Below are positions 1-8,528 of a DNA stretch of 64,000 bases, piece by piece; position 1 is the first letter of the stretch; every line of letters begins with the position of its first letter. Source of the stretch: Spirosoma validum (GTDB lineage Bacteria > Bacteroidota > Bacteroidia > Cytophagales > Spirosomataceae). The translations under genes were made by a program, and so were the position numbers. A model generated the notes under the pieces. The model did no database searches, was not told the origin of the DNA, and saw nothing but the letters and a program-made list of their open reading frames with translations. The stretch covers positions 124,001 through 188,000 of the forward strand of contig NZ_JACXAA010000014.1 in NCBI RefSeq assembly GCF_014699035.1. The letters run 5' to 3'.

Positions 1-952
1 GGAACGTAGGCCATTGGGTCTTTTCATTCCAGACCAGCTCGCTAAGCACGCCCTGACGTCCGGTAAACGTAAAGTCAGTACCACTGTAAGCATGGTGCAG
101 ATAAAAGTAGCGGTTGTCGGGCGTCGTAACGACGGTTCCATGACCGGGGCATTTCCACGCATCATTACTGACCAGCACCGGATTCCCGGCGAATTTCTCC
201 CACGGTCCCTGTAATTTTTCGGCACGGGCCAAACCAACCTGATAATTGCAATTAGCCCCACAGCAGGCATTCCCGGAATAGGTCATGTAGTAATACCGGC
301 CACGCCTGAAAATAGCCTGCCCTTCGGTACCACCCGCTTCCCAGTTGTCGCGGTCTGCTTTCAGTAAAGAGAACGATTTGCCCGTCACCTTAAGGCCATC
401 CGGCGACAATTCAGCCCCGAGAATTTCAATGGTTTTACCCTTATCGAGACCGTAGGCTTTCCACGTAATAACTAGTTTTCCGCCTTCGTCAACAATGAAC
501 GGGTCAATCGCTTCTGTGGTCCATTCGAGCAACAAGCCGTGATCGGTGAATCCTTTCCGAAGATCCTGCGTCGTCGCTACGCCGATAAACGAATGCTTAT
601 CCGATTTTCGGCGGGCAGTATAGTAGACATAATACATACCTTTCCGATAAAATAACTCGGGCGCCCAGTAACTGCCCATGGTCCAAGCGGGAAGCTTCTT
701 AAAAACTGGTCCGATGTACGCCCAATTCACCAGATCCTTTGACGTATACATTGGATAAGCCGGTCCCCATTCCGACGACGTACCGGCCGCGTAATACGTA
801 TCACCAACGCGGATAACTGACGGATCAGCAAAATCGCCCGCAATAACCGGATTCTGATAACGGATCGTATCCTTCGATGACGAAGCAGATTGCGCCATGC
901 CGTGGGTCATCATAAATAAGCTCGTAAGGACAATCAGAATAATTTTTACCAT
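1..952 (-). CDS. Glycoside hydrolase family 43 protein, 3' end outside window
   Basis: Secreted GH43-type enzyme, a family of arabinanases, arabinofuranosidases and xylosidases. The ATG is at 952 and 317 codons are visible without a stop; the C-terminus lies beyond the window. Residues 1-21 form a signal peptide ending in GMAQS. The five-bladed propeller begins with FADPSVIRVGDTYYA, whose Asp43 fits the GH43 catalytic base. A second Asp in EAIDPFIVDEGG fits the pKa modulator, and the Glu in GGTEGQAIF fits the general acid. A Cys-rich segment (CCGANCNYQ) follows, as in many Bacteroidota GH43 proteins. It lies 113 bp after the SusD gene on the same strand, so it is probably the degradative enzyme of PUL A. 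Substrate cannot be told from sequence alone. Confidence 0.9.
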   Translation of the reverse strand, partial: MVKIILIVLTSLFMMTHGMAQSASSSKDTIRYQNPVIAGDFADPSVIRVGDTYYAAGTSSEWGPAYPMYTSKDLVNWAYIGPVFKKLPAWTMGSYWAPELFYRKGMYYVYYTARRKSDKHSFIGVATTQDLRKGFTDHGLLLEWTTEAIDPFIVDEGGKLVITWKAYGLDKGKTIEILGAELSPDGLKVTGKSFSLLKADRDNWEAGGTEGQAIFRRGRYYYMTYSGNACCGANCNYQVGLARAEKLQGPWEKFAGNPVLVSNDAWKCPGHGTVVTTPDNRYFYLHHAYSGTDFTFTGRQGVLSELVWNEKTQWPTF

Positions 953-1017
953 GAACTTCTTAAAAGAGTAAATATCTCTATGGGCGTTATCTAAAGGCAA
1001 AATTAAAACGTATCATA

Positions 1018-1041
1018 TTGTTTGACCCCGCTGGGGTCAAA
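1018..1041. repeat. Single palindromic REP-like core
   Basis: A 9-bp perfect inverted repeat, TTTGACCCC and GGGGTCAAA around GCT, between susD and the GH43 gene. With the preceding TTG it matches 20 of 24 bases of the repeat arm at 61113-61139, so it looks like a solitary copy of the same family. It may also act as an intra-operon stem-loop. Confidence 0.6.
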
Positions 1042-1065
1042 TACTGTAACACAAACGTATTCTAC

Positions 1066-2751
1066 TCAATACCCTTCATTCTGCACCAGATACCCCGGTA
1101 TGTTCGACGCCCCGTCGACTGCGGTCTGCGGAATTGGGAAGATACGTTTACGGACGTTGTTATCGCTCTTCTCAGTCCAGGTTCCTTCGTATTTACCAAA
1201 CCGAATCATGTCAGTCCGACGTAGCATTTCCCAATAGAACTCGAAGCCCCGCTCCCGCCACAACAAATCCAGGTTCATGGCTGTTAGCGCGGGGGGTGGC
1301 GTCGTGAGTGTGCGCGATGCACGAACGGTATTCACGTCGGCCAAGGCTCCAGCGGCATCGTTACTCTTCCGTAATTTGGCTTCTGCCCGCATCAGATAGA
1401 TGTCAGCAAGTCGCACGATCACAATATCAGCGTCGCCCAAGTTCCGGCCGCTGGTCGACTTCTTGCTGAACTCATATTTCTCAACCCGATAGCCTGTGTT
1501 ATAGTCGCTGCCCGCCACGGTAAAGTTGATCTGCTCCGTAAAATTGACGGGTAACGTTGGGCGGTTGCGCGTTACGTTAAAGAGCCTACCGACCTTGAAC
1601 TTACCATCAGGGCATTTCACGAATGCTCCATTCACCCGAAGCAGACCGTATTGTTGCCCTCGCAAAATCCCCCGATTGACGTTAAAATCCGCTTCAGCCA
1701 CGCACGAATCGCCGGGATTGGAGTAGATCGACAGATTTTGTTTGTAAAAACGCGGATCGACGGACGGGTCCTGCGAACCGTAGGCACTGACCCAGGTTCG
1801 GTAATAATCGGGAGTTATCCCCGGCCCATCGGTACCATTAGCCGCCGGATACGCCGGAATTGGAAACTGATCACCCGATAGGGAAAAATACGCCATCCGG
1901 TTATTGCCGTTCAGTTCGGCCCGTTGATCGACCGCAAAGATCAGTTCCTTATTATCGTGGTTGGTCTGATTGAAAAGCGAGAAATAATCCCGCGACAACT
2001 GGTACTGACCGGAGCTGATGATCTTGTCGCAGTACTCAATCACTTTGTCCATATCAGCCGACTGGAACGTAAATTGGGCAGCGTAACGATCGCGGTAAAC
2101 GGCTCCATTAAGATACAAACGAGCCAACAGTCCCCAGGCCGCGCCTTTACTCAATCGACCGGGGCCAACGGTGGGCAACAAATCTGGTTCTACGGCGATT
2201 AACTCCTTCAGTATGTAGTTGTAAGCGGCTTCTCCGCGTAGAATAGCCGAAGTGGCCTGTGGGTCTTCTTTGACAAACACGATACCAAACAGATCGAGCA
2301 TCACCATCGAGTAGTACGCCCGCATACCCCGCGCTTCGGCCAGATACACTTTCGCGCTCGGATCTTTGAGCAAAGGCAACGCATTGATGGCCGAAACAGA
2401 ACGTGACAGACTCTGCACCAGATAGTTCCAGGTGCTGAGCAGATTTGGGTCCGTACTGGTCGTTGTATGCTGATGCATCGCCAGATAGATGCCATTATCA
2501 CCCCAGTCGGTGCCTCCCCGGTAAGGCAGAATGGCCTCATCGGTCGAGATTTCCTGAAGATTGAAGTAATTGGTATGCAGAAAAATATTGGGCAGTTGCG
2601 CATAAACCGGTGCCAAGTTACCATCCGCCAATTGTTTGTCGGACAGACCCGATACGGATGCTTCGTCGAGTACGTTTTCTTCGAGCTTTGTGCAACTATA
2701 CGTACCGGCCAGACTGACTAGGGCTAGTAGAGAGAGGATTATTTTTTTCAT
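1066..2751 (-). CDS. SusD/RagB-type starch-binding lipoprotein (PUL A)
   Basis: Surface lipoprotein that captures oligosaccharides on the extracellular face of its SusC partner. The 561-residue protein has a signal peptide with a lipobox ending at Cys20 (GTYSC), then the helical TPR-like SusD fold (segments such as AEARGMRAYYSMVMLDLFG) and a typical C-terminus with DADIVIVRLADIYLMRAEA and RRTDMIRFGKYEG. It lies 11 bp downstream of the SusC gene on the same strand and is certainly co-transcribed with it. GH43 follows, pointing to an arabinose- or xylose-containing substrate by context only. Confidence 0.96.
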   Translation of the reverse strand: MKKIILSLLALVSLAGTYSCTKLEENVLDEASVSGLSDKQLADGNLAPVYAQLPNIFLHTNYFNLQEISTDEAILPYRGGTDWGDNGIYLAMHQHTTTSTDPNLLSTWNYLVQSLSRSVSAINALPLLKDPSAKVYLAEARGMRAYYSMVMLDLFGIVFVKEDPQATSAILRGEAAYNYILKELIAVEPDLLPTVGPGRLSKGAAWGLLARLYLNGAVYRDRYAAQFTFQSADMDKVIEYCDKIISSGQYQLSRDYFSLFNQTNHDNKELIFAVDQRAELNGNNRMAYFSLSGDQFPIPAYPAANGTDGPGITPDYYRTWVSAYGSQDPSVDPRFYKQNLSIYSNPGDSCVAEADFNVNRGILRGQQYGLLRVNGAFVKCPDGKFKVGRLFNVTRNRPTLPVNFTEQINFTVAGSDYNTGYRVEKYEFSKKSTSGRNLGDADIVIVRLADIYLMRAEAKLRKSNDAAGALADVNTVRASRTLTTPPPALTAMNLDLLWRERGFEFYWEMLRRTDMIRFGKYEGTWTEKSDNNVRKRIFPIPQTAVDGASNIPGYLVQNEGY

Positions 2752-2762
2752 GGCTGTCGGTG

Positions 2763-5700
2763 TTAGAAAGTAAGGTTGAGGCCGAAAATGACCGAACGGG
2801 CTTTGGGATAGCTGAGGTAGTCGATTCCGTACGACGAAATGCCGTTGACTGTCCGATCGTTGTTGACCTCCGGATCGTAACCATCGTATTTGGTGATCAC
2901 GAATAGGTTCTGGCCCGTTACCGAAATCCGGATGGCATTGATCCAGCGATTCATGCCGATCAGTTTTGGACTCAGATTATACCCCAACGCCAGATTGTTT
3001 AGCCGGAAAAAAGCGCCGTCTTTCAGGAAGCGCGTCGACACGGGTGCTGAGTTGTTAATCGACTCGTTCGAGTATTTGATGGCTTCGGGCGTCGTATTCA
3101 ATCCTTTCGACAACCGCAGCTTGTAGAAATTGGAGTTGGCCGTGTTGTCATAGACCTTATTACCCGCTACGCCGTTAAAATTAATCGCCAGATCGAAGCC
3201 TTTGTAGGCCAGACTCGTATTGATGTTGTACTGCTTGGTCGGTAGCGCACTACCAGCCGCAATCCGGTCTTTGTCCGTCACGATGCCGTCGCCGTCCGTA
3301 TCACGGTACGTACTGATGCCCTTATCGTCAAAACCGGTAAAATCTTTCAGAAAGAACGTACCAATGGGTTGATCGTTGATGTAGCCATTCACCGTAGCCG
3401 ACGTCAGCCCCGATCCTTGCGCCGATCCCGACGTAATGACCGAGTAAGGCGAATTCCGAACGACGTTCTTGATAAACGTCATATTTCCACCGATGTCGAA
3501 GCGGAAGCCGCTCAGGCTGGCGTACCGATAATTCAGGTCAATCTCAACACCCTGGTTGGCAATGCTCATGTTCGGTACGTTGGTCCAGTACGTACTGGCG
3601 GGCTGGATGGGATCGGCCGGTATAACTTCCAGCAGAATCTTGTTAGATACTTTGTTGAAATAATCCACCGAACCCGAGAGTGCGCCTTTGAACAGGGCAA
3701 AATCCAATCCAACATCTGCCTGCGATGATACCTCCCACTGAATGTCGGGGTTGGCCAGACGCGTGTACGAAATCCCAGCCGGATAACTGGTCGTGTTGTC
3801 GAGCGGGTAACTCGTTGTGCCCGACACCTGCGCCGTGTAAAGCGCCTGCGTAATCTTAGCCGGAATTTCCTGGTTACCCGTCTGGCCCCAGCCCGCCCGT
3901 AGTTTCAGATCACTGAACGGTCCTGACTTCAGAAAGGCTTCGTCAGACAATCGCCAGCCCGCCGAGATTGACGGGAAGACCCCGTATTTATTGTTCGTCC
4001 CGAACTTCGACGAACCGTCGGCCCGCACCGTTGCTGTCAGCAGGTATTTGTCGTTGAACTGATAATTGACCCGACCGAAAAACGATTGAAGTTCATTTTC
4101 AAACGCAGAGCCAGTTGGCCGGTTGTTGGCCAGCGACAGGTCCTGGCCCAGTCCGGGATTGTAAATGGGTTCAACGGGCGTAATCGGGAATTTATTGATA
4201 CTCCAGTCGCGGGTCTGAACGAAAAACTTCTGGTACGAATGACCCACTAAGGCGGTCATATTATGGCTGGTTTTTGTCCAGGTATACGTAAAATAGTTCT
4301 CAATCAGTGTATTCCGGTTCGTTCTGTACGTACTGGCCAATCGTCCGTCCTGCTGCGGCACCGCGTTGGCGAGCGACTGCAAATCACGTACTGAGCTGGA
4401 ATTATCGATGCCCAGGTTGAGCTTATAGACCAGATTCGGCAGAATTTTAAACGAAGGCGAGATGCTACCCACCACCCGATTAATGGTCGTTACGTCTTTC
4501 TCCAGCGCGAGCGTTGTCAGTGGGTTTGTAGCACCCTGATACTGAGCCGGGTTCCCGTTCGCATCGTAAGCCGGAAAGGTTGGGTTAGCCGAAATGGCGC
4601 TGCCGACAATGGAGACCGCTCCTCCGCCTAGATCGCCCCCTGGCCGCTGGTTGGCTGTTTGCGAAGCCGTCAGGTTTACGTCGACGGTGAGCCGATCGTC
4701 CAGGAACCGTTGCGATACGTTAACGCGACCTGTATACCGCTTGAGCGAACTATTTTTCAGAACACCCTGCTGGTCCTGGATTCCGAACGAGCCGTAATAC
4801 GTCAGTTTTTCCGCTCCCCCGCTGAAGGATAGATTGTGATTCTGGGTATAAGCCGTTTGGCTGATCTCTTTCTGCCAGTCGGTTGCAGCCCCTTTATCGT
4901 CTAAAACACCACCCAGTGCTGTTACCTGCCGCCGAAACTCATCCGCCGAAAATACAGGCAGCGGCCGGGCCATTTTCGAAATCCCCAGGTTCGACGAGAG
5001 CGTGAATGAAGCGCTTCCGGACTTACCTTTTTTGGTCGTTATCAGGACCACACCGTTGGCACCCCGCGCTCCGTAAATGGCCGTTGCCGATGCATCTTTC
5101 AATACGTCGACGGACTCGATATCCTGCGGGTTCAGAAACGTTAACGGATTGGTCGATCCACCCGTGCTGGAGTTGTCGAGTGGAATCCCGTCGAGTACGA
5201 ACAGGGGCGTACTGCCGGTACGTACTCCACCCGGTCCACGGATGGTGATGCTCTGCGCACTGCCGGGCTCACCACTAGCCGACGTTACGTTCACGCCAGC
5301 CACTTTTCCCTGAATCAGTTGCTCCGGTGAGTTGATGATCCCCCGGTTGAATTCTCCGCTTTTAATTGACTTGACCGAGCCGGTCATATCGCGTTTGGTG
5401 GTGCTACCGTAGCCAATAACCACGACCTGATTCAGATCAGAGGCCGATGCTTTCAGTGCTACGTTGATGGTGGTTTGAGAGCCTACGGCAATTTCCTGCG
5501 AGACGAAACCAATGAACCCAAATACCAGCGTCGCGTTTGCATTGGGCACGACGATACGGTAACTGCCATTGGCATCGGTGGTTGTGCCGCGCGAGGTGCC
5601 TTTCAGCACAACGCTACAACCCGCTAGTGCTTCGTTGGTCGTTCCATCCGTTACGCGACCAGTAATGGTGACGTCAGCAACGTCTTTCCCATCGGACATA

Positions 5701-5828
5701 TCTGTTGTTCGCGATACGTGTGCTGGATTTTTTGCCTGAACTACTAACGAGCTAATAGTCAGCAAAAAACAAATCACAGCCCGCCACCTATTGACAAGTG
5801 GGGACGAAAAAAGGTACATTTTAATCAT
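2763..5828 (-). CDS. SusC/RagA TonB-dependent outer-membrane transporter (PUL A)
   Basis: Outer-membrane importer that carries oligosaccharides into the periplasm using TonB energy. I chose the ATG at 5828 (MIKMYLFSSPLVNRWRAV); an in-frame TTG lies 27 bases upstream. After a signal peptide there is a carboxypeptidase-regulatory-like domain (about residues 55-130: VTITGRVTDGTTNEALAG, then GTSRGTTTDANGSY), the plug domain opening with QVVVIGYGSTTKRD and containing LFVLDGIPLD and DASATAIYGARGANGVV, and a long beta-barrel ending in aromatic NLTF. About 1021 residues is normal for the family. SusD follows 11 bp downstream. No ECF sigma or anti-sigma pair is visible nearby, so its regulator is elsewhere. 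Confidence 0.96.
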   Translation of the reverse strand: MIKMYLFSSPLVNRWRAVICFLLTISSLVVQAKNPAHVSRTTDMSDGKDVADVTITGRVTDGTTNEALAGCSVVLKGTSRGTTTDANGSYRIVVPNANATLVFGFIGFVSQEIAVGSQTTINVALKASASDLNQVVVIGYGSTTKRDMTGSVKSIKSGEFNRGIINSPEQLIQGKVAGVNVTSASGEPGSAQSITIRGPGGVRTGSTPLFVLDGIPLDNSSTGGSTNPLTFLNPQDIESVDVLKDASATAIYGARGANGVVLITTKKGKSGSASFTLSSNLGISKMARPLPVFSADEFRRQVTALGGVLDDKGAATDWQKEISQTAYTQNHNLSFSGGAEKLTYYGSFGIQDQQGVLKNSSLKRYTGRVNVSQRFLDDRLTVDVNLTASQTANQRPGGDLGGGAVSIVGSAISANPTFPAYDANGNPAQYQGATNPLTTLALEKDVTTINRVVGSISPSFKILPNLVYKLNLGIDNSSSVRDLQSLANAVPQQDGRLASTYRTNRNTLIENYFTYTWTKTSHNMTALVGHSYQKFFVQTRDWSINKFPITPVEPIYNPGLGQDLSLANNRPTGSAFENELQSFFGRVNYQFNDKYLLTATVRADGSSKFGTNNKYGVFPSISAGWRLSDEAFLKSGPFSDLKLRAGWGQTGNQEIPAKITQALYTAQVSGTTSYPLDNTTSYPAGISYTRLANPDIQWEVSSQADVGLDFALFKGALSGSVDYFNKVSNKILLEVIPADPIQPASTYWTNVPNMSIANQGVEIDLNYRYASLSGFRFDIGGNMTFIKNVVRNSPYSVITSGSAQGSGLTSATVNGYINDQPIGTFFLKDFTGFDDKGISTYRDTDGDGIVTDKDRIAAGSALPTKQYNINTSLAYKGFDLAINFNGVAGNKVYDNTANSNFYKLRLSKGLNTTPEAIKYSNESINNSAPVSTRFLKDGAFFRLNNLALGYNLSPKLIGMNRWINAIRISVTGQNLFVITKYDGYDPEVNNDRTVNGISSYGIDYLSYPKARSVIFGLNLTF

Positions 5829-5960
5829 AGTGGTAGATTGGATTACTGTTGGCAAAGGTCACATTTATTATCACTGCGTAGCCTGATGAATGGAGTATTT
5901 AAAAATTATTTAACACGATACTCTATCGGCTAGTACTGCTCCACTGTAATTCGTATCACC

Positions 5961-6023
5961 GGTACCACGGGTTTTAACCCGTTCGGGAATTGGCCCAAAA
6001 AACGGGTTAAAACCCGTGGTACC
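5961..6023. repeat. REP/BIME-like inverted pair of palindromes
   Basis: Two perfect 23-bp arms (5961-5983 and 6001-6023) separated by 17 bp. Each arm contains its own palindrome, ACGGGTT-TT-AACCCGT, with asymmetric flanks starting GGTACC, so the element is an inverted pair of small palindromes rather than a plain hairpin. A short T run follows. It lies 133 bp upstream of the susC start. Confidence 0.8.
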
Positions 6024-6356
6024 TTTTTCGCAAACCATTAAATTGGTCAAGTACTAGTAGCAGACTGTGACAAAAGGAAATACGCCTGAAAATATAACTG
6101 CACCTTTACGTCTACGTGCTCTTTTGCAGCGAGAGTGAGGTTCAGACGATAGTGGAATTAACGAACATCCCTTTATTCGGGCTGCCGGACACGTTTTCCA
6201 TCTGAATGCAGTGGAAGAAAAGAATTACGAAGAGGTCGTTTGCTTACCTGGTCAGCGCGTCTACTTGTATGACAGGAAAGAATGAATTACAGGCAATATC
6301 GCCAGCAATCATGAAGACAGGAAGATTGATAATTACTGAAAAAGCTGGTTATATCA

Positions 6357-6542
6357 CTATATTAATTGGTCCAGCAAACTACTGATTTCACTTTTTTGGA
6401 TACGCTGAGCGGGATAATAAATTTCGTAAACCTGACTACGATACAGCGCTAACCATCGCGTAAACGTTGGATCTTGCAATGCCATTAACTGTTTACGCTT
6501 CTTATTTCCGTACTCTCCTCTATTTTGTGATTGCGAATCCAT
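6357..6542 (-). CDS. Small hypothetical ORF, doubtful
   Basis: Sixty-one codons from ATG at 6542, opening MDSQSQNRGEYGNKKRKQL, with no signal peptide, membrane segment or family that I recognise. Base composition is more AT-rich than the surrounding genes. It stands alone in a gap that otherwise holds debris, with no promoter box that I could identify. It may be spurious or a remnant of transferred DNA. Confidence 0.25.
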   Translation of the reverse strand: MDSQSQNRGEYGNKKRKQLMALQDPTFTRWLALYRSQVYEIYYPAQRIQKSEISSLLDQLI

Positions 6543-6767
6543 GAATACTTAATACGTATATATATGTGGATTTTATAATTCATAATATACTCTTAAGTAC
6601 ATTATTCCCGAATAAAGCCCACGATGAAACTTTTATACTTGTTAGTTAATCACATTATTTAATAATTTAAAAATTAACAGCAAAAGAAAACTTATACTAC
6701 CCATAAAGCAATCATTAATCAACTCTTATACGCTCTGGTTAGTACAGAATCATCTGAAGCGAATGGA

Positions 6768-8483
6768 TCAATTCTTCTTACCAGGCTTAGGGAATACCTG
6801 ATGTGTACTGGCCCACTGTTGCCACAGGTTTTTCAGACGGCTTACCGTATCGGGATGTTGCGTCGCTACGTCCTGCGTTTCGGTTCGGTCCGTTGCCAGA
6901 TTGAATAAGTGCCACGTCGTATCCTTACTAGCCGAAACCAGTTTCCAATCGCCCGAGCGTACGTAGCGTGCACCAAAATGCTCATTGAACAGCTTTTCAT
7001 GACCAGGCGACGCTTTCCCCTGGAAGGATGGCATCAGGCTGACTCCGGTTGTCGGCGTGATCGCATGGCCATTGTAGGTCTTGGGATACGTAGCACCAGC
7101 CATCTCGACAAACGTAGACATGAAATCCATAACATGGCCTACCTGCTCGCTATAGGTGCCTTTTTTCGCTTTGATTCCGGCTGGCCAAAAGGCAACCAAT
7201 GGTGTATGAATACCGCCTTCGTAGGATTCGGCTTTCCAGAATTGATAGGGTGTATTGGCGACATTGGCCCACCGTTGCCCAATTGATGCATACGTCGTTT
7301 GCGGACCGGGCATAACCTGTTTCTTCAGATCGTACGTAATTTTACGACCATCCCGGGTTTCGCTGGGTCGATCGAAACCCGGTCCGTAAGCCGCGCAGTT
7401 TTCCGGACTCGCACCATTGTCGGACAAGAACAGGATCAGCGTATTCTCCAGTTGACCCGTTTCACGTAGCGTTTTGATGATACGGCCGATACCCTGATCC
7501 ATCCGATCGATCATAGCCGCATGCACCGCCATGGCCTGTGCATCCCATTCTTTATCGGGGTTAGCGTCCCAGCTCAGATCTGACTGCCAGCGCTCAGCCA
7601 GTTTAGTTTTCGCCGGATCAATCAGCCCCATTTTAGTCATTTTCTCATAACGCGCTTTCCGAATCGCATCCCAGCCAGATTTATACGTGTCCTTGTAGTT
7701 GGCGATGTCTTTGGGTAGTGCCTGAAGCGGCCAGTGGGGAGCTGTCTGCGCTACGTATAGGAAAAACGGTGCCGACGTTTTTGCATAGGATTTGATGTAA
7801 GCAACGGCTGTATCGTTGATGGCGTCAGTATGGTAATAGTTCTTCGGTACGTTTTTGATTGGCTTCGTGCCGCTCACCAAACTAAACGGATCAAAAAAAT
7901 CGACCACACCCCAGATATTGCCAAAATACTTATCGAATCCGCGATTGGTGGGATACTGACTCAATGGCGCAAAATCCCCGAAATCTTTCTGGTGATTCAG
8001 CCAGGCTAGCTGCTCCTGCGGATTTTTCTGAACGTTAGTATTCGATACGTGCCACTTCCCCGCCATCGCCGTCTGATACCCTGCCGATTTCAACACCTCA
8101 GCCAGCGTAACGGTATTTTCCGTCAGGTGCCCCCGGTAACCAGGTTCGTCTTCAGCATCGGTCATTTTTCCGATACCCGCCTGCTGGTTGTACAGACCGG
8201 TCAACAAAGCCGCCCGCGTCGGACAGCAGCGCGAGGTGTTATAGAACTGCGTATAGCGAATTCCGTTGTTGGCCAGATAGTCGATATTTGGCGTATGGAT
8301 TTCGCCCCCGTAGCAACCTAAATCCGAAAAACCCATGTCATCCGCCATGATCACAATGATGTTCGGTTTGTTGGCGGCTTTGGCGGACGACGTAGCTGGT
8401 AGCTTTTTTTCGAAACTCCCTAAGAACAGAATGGAGGCCAGCGCCATCAGGAAAAGTGACAGGATGAACAATCCTTTTTTCAT
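6768..8483 (-). CDS. Secreted type I sulfatase (downstream of a pair)
   Basis: Sulfate-ester hydrolase of the formylglycine-dependent S1 family. The 571-residue protein begins with a hydrophobic signal (MKKGLFILSLFLMALASILF). Metal-binding Asp residues appear in IMADDMGFSDLGCYG (residues 46-58). The maturation motif is CCPTR at 86-90 followed by AALLTG, so Cys86 should become formylglycine. FLSDNG further on is the second metal-binding region. It follows the other sulfatase gene by 45 bp on the same strand and probably shares its transcript. The maturase needed for activation is not in this window. Substrate unknown; N-acetylgalactosamine sulfates or arylsulfates are possible. Confidence 0.95.
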   Translation of the reverse strand: MKKGLFILSLFLMALASILFLGSFEKKLPATSSAKAANKPNIIVIMADDMGFSDLGCYGGEIHTPNIDYLANNGIRYTQFYNTSRCCPTRAALLTGLYNQQAGIGKMTDAEDEPGYRGHLTENTVTLAEVLKSAGYQTAMAGKWHVSNTNVQKNPQEQLAWLNHQKDFGDFAPLSQYPTNRGFDKYFGNIWGVVDFFDPFSLVSGTKPIKNVPKNYYHTDAINDTAVAYIKSYAKTSAPFFLYVAQTAPHWPLQALPKDIANYKDTYKSGWDAIRKARYEKMTKMGLIDPAKTKLAERWQSDLSWDANPDKEWDAQAMAVHAAMIDRMDQGIGRIIKTLRETGQLENTLILFLSDNGASPENCAAYGPGFDRPSETRDGRKITYDLKKQVMPGPQTTYASIGQRWANVANTPYQFWKAESYEGGIHTPLVAFWPAGIKAKKGTYSEQVGHVMDFMSTFVEMAGATYPKTYNGHAITPTTGVSLMPSFQGKASPGHEKLFNEHFGARYVRSGDWKLVSASKDTTWHLFNLATDRTETQDVATQHPDTVSRLKNLWQQWASTHQVFPKPGKKN

Positions 8484-8528
8484 ACCATTATTTGCTCAGT
8501 TGATGGAACCAGTCCGGTTCTATTTATC

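Larger units (their letters stand above)
5829..6767. other. Large intergenic gap with repeat and AT-rich debris
   Basis: Nearly 940 bp without a convincing gene. It holds the inverted pair at 5961-6023. An open frame at 6139-6282 (stop 6283-6285, plus strand, no ATG; reads NEHPFIRAAGHVFHLNAV and on) looks like the tail of a lost gene. A 61-codon minus-strand ORF follows at 6357-6542. From about 6290 to 6740 the DNA is clearly more AT-rich than the flanking PUL genes. No transposase or tRNA was recognised. Confidence 0.6.
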
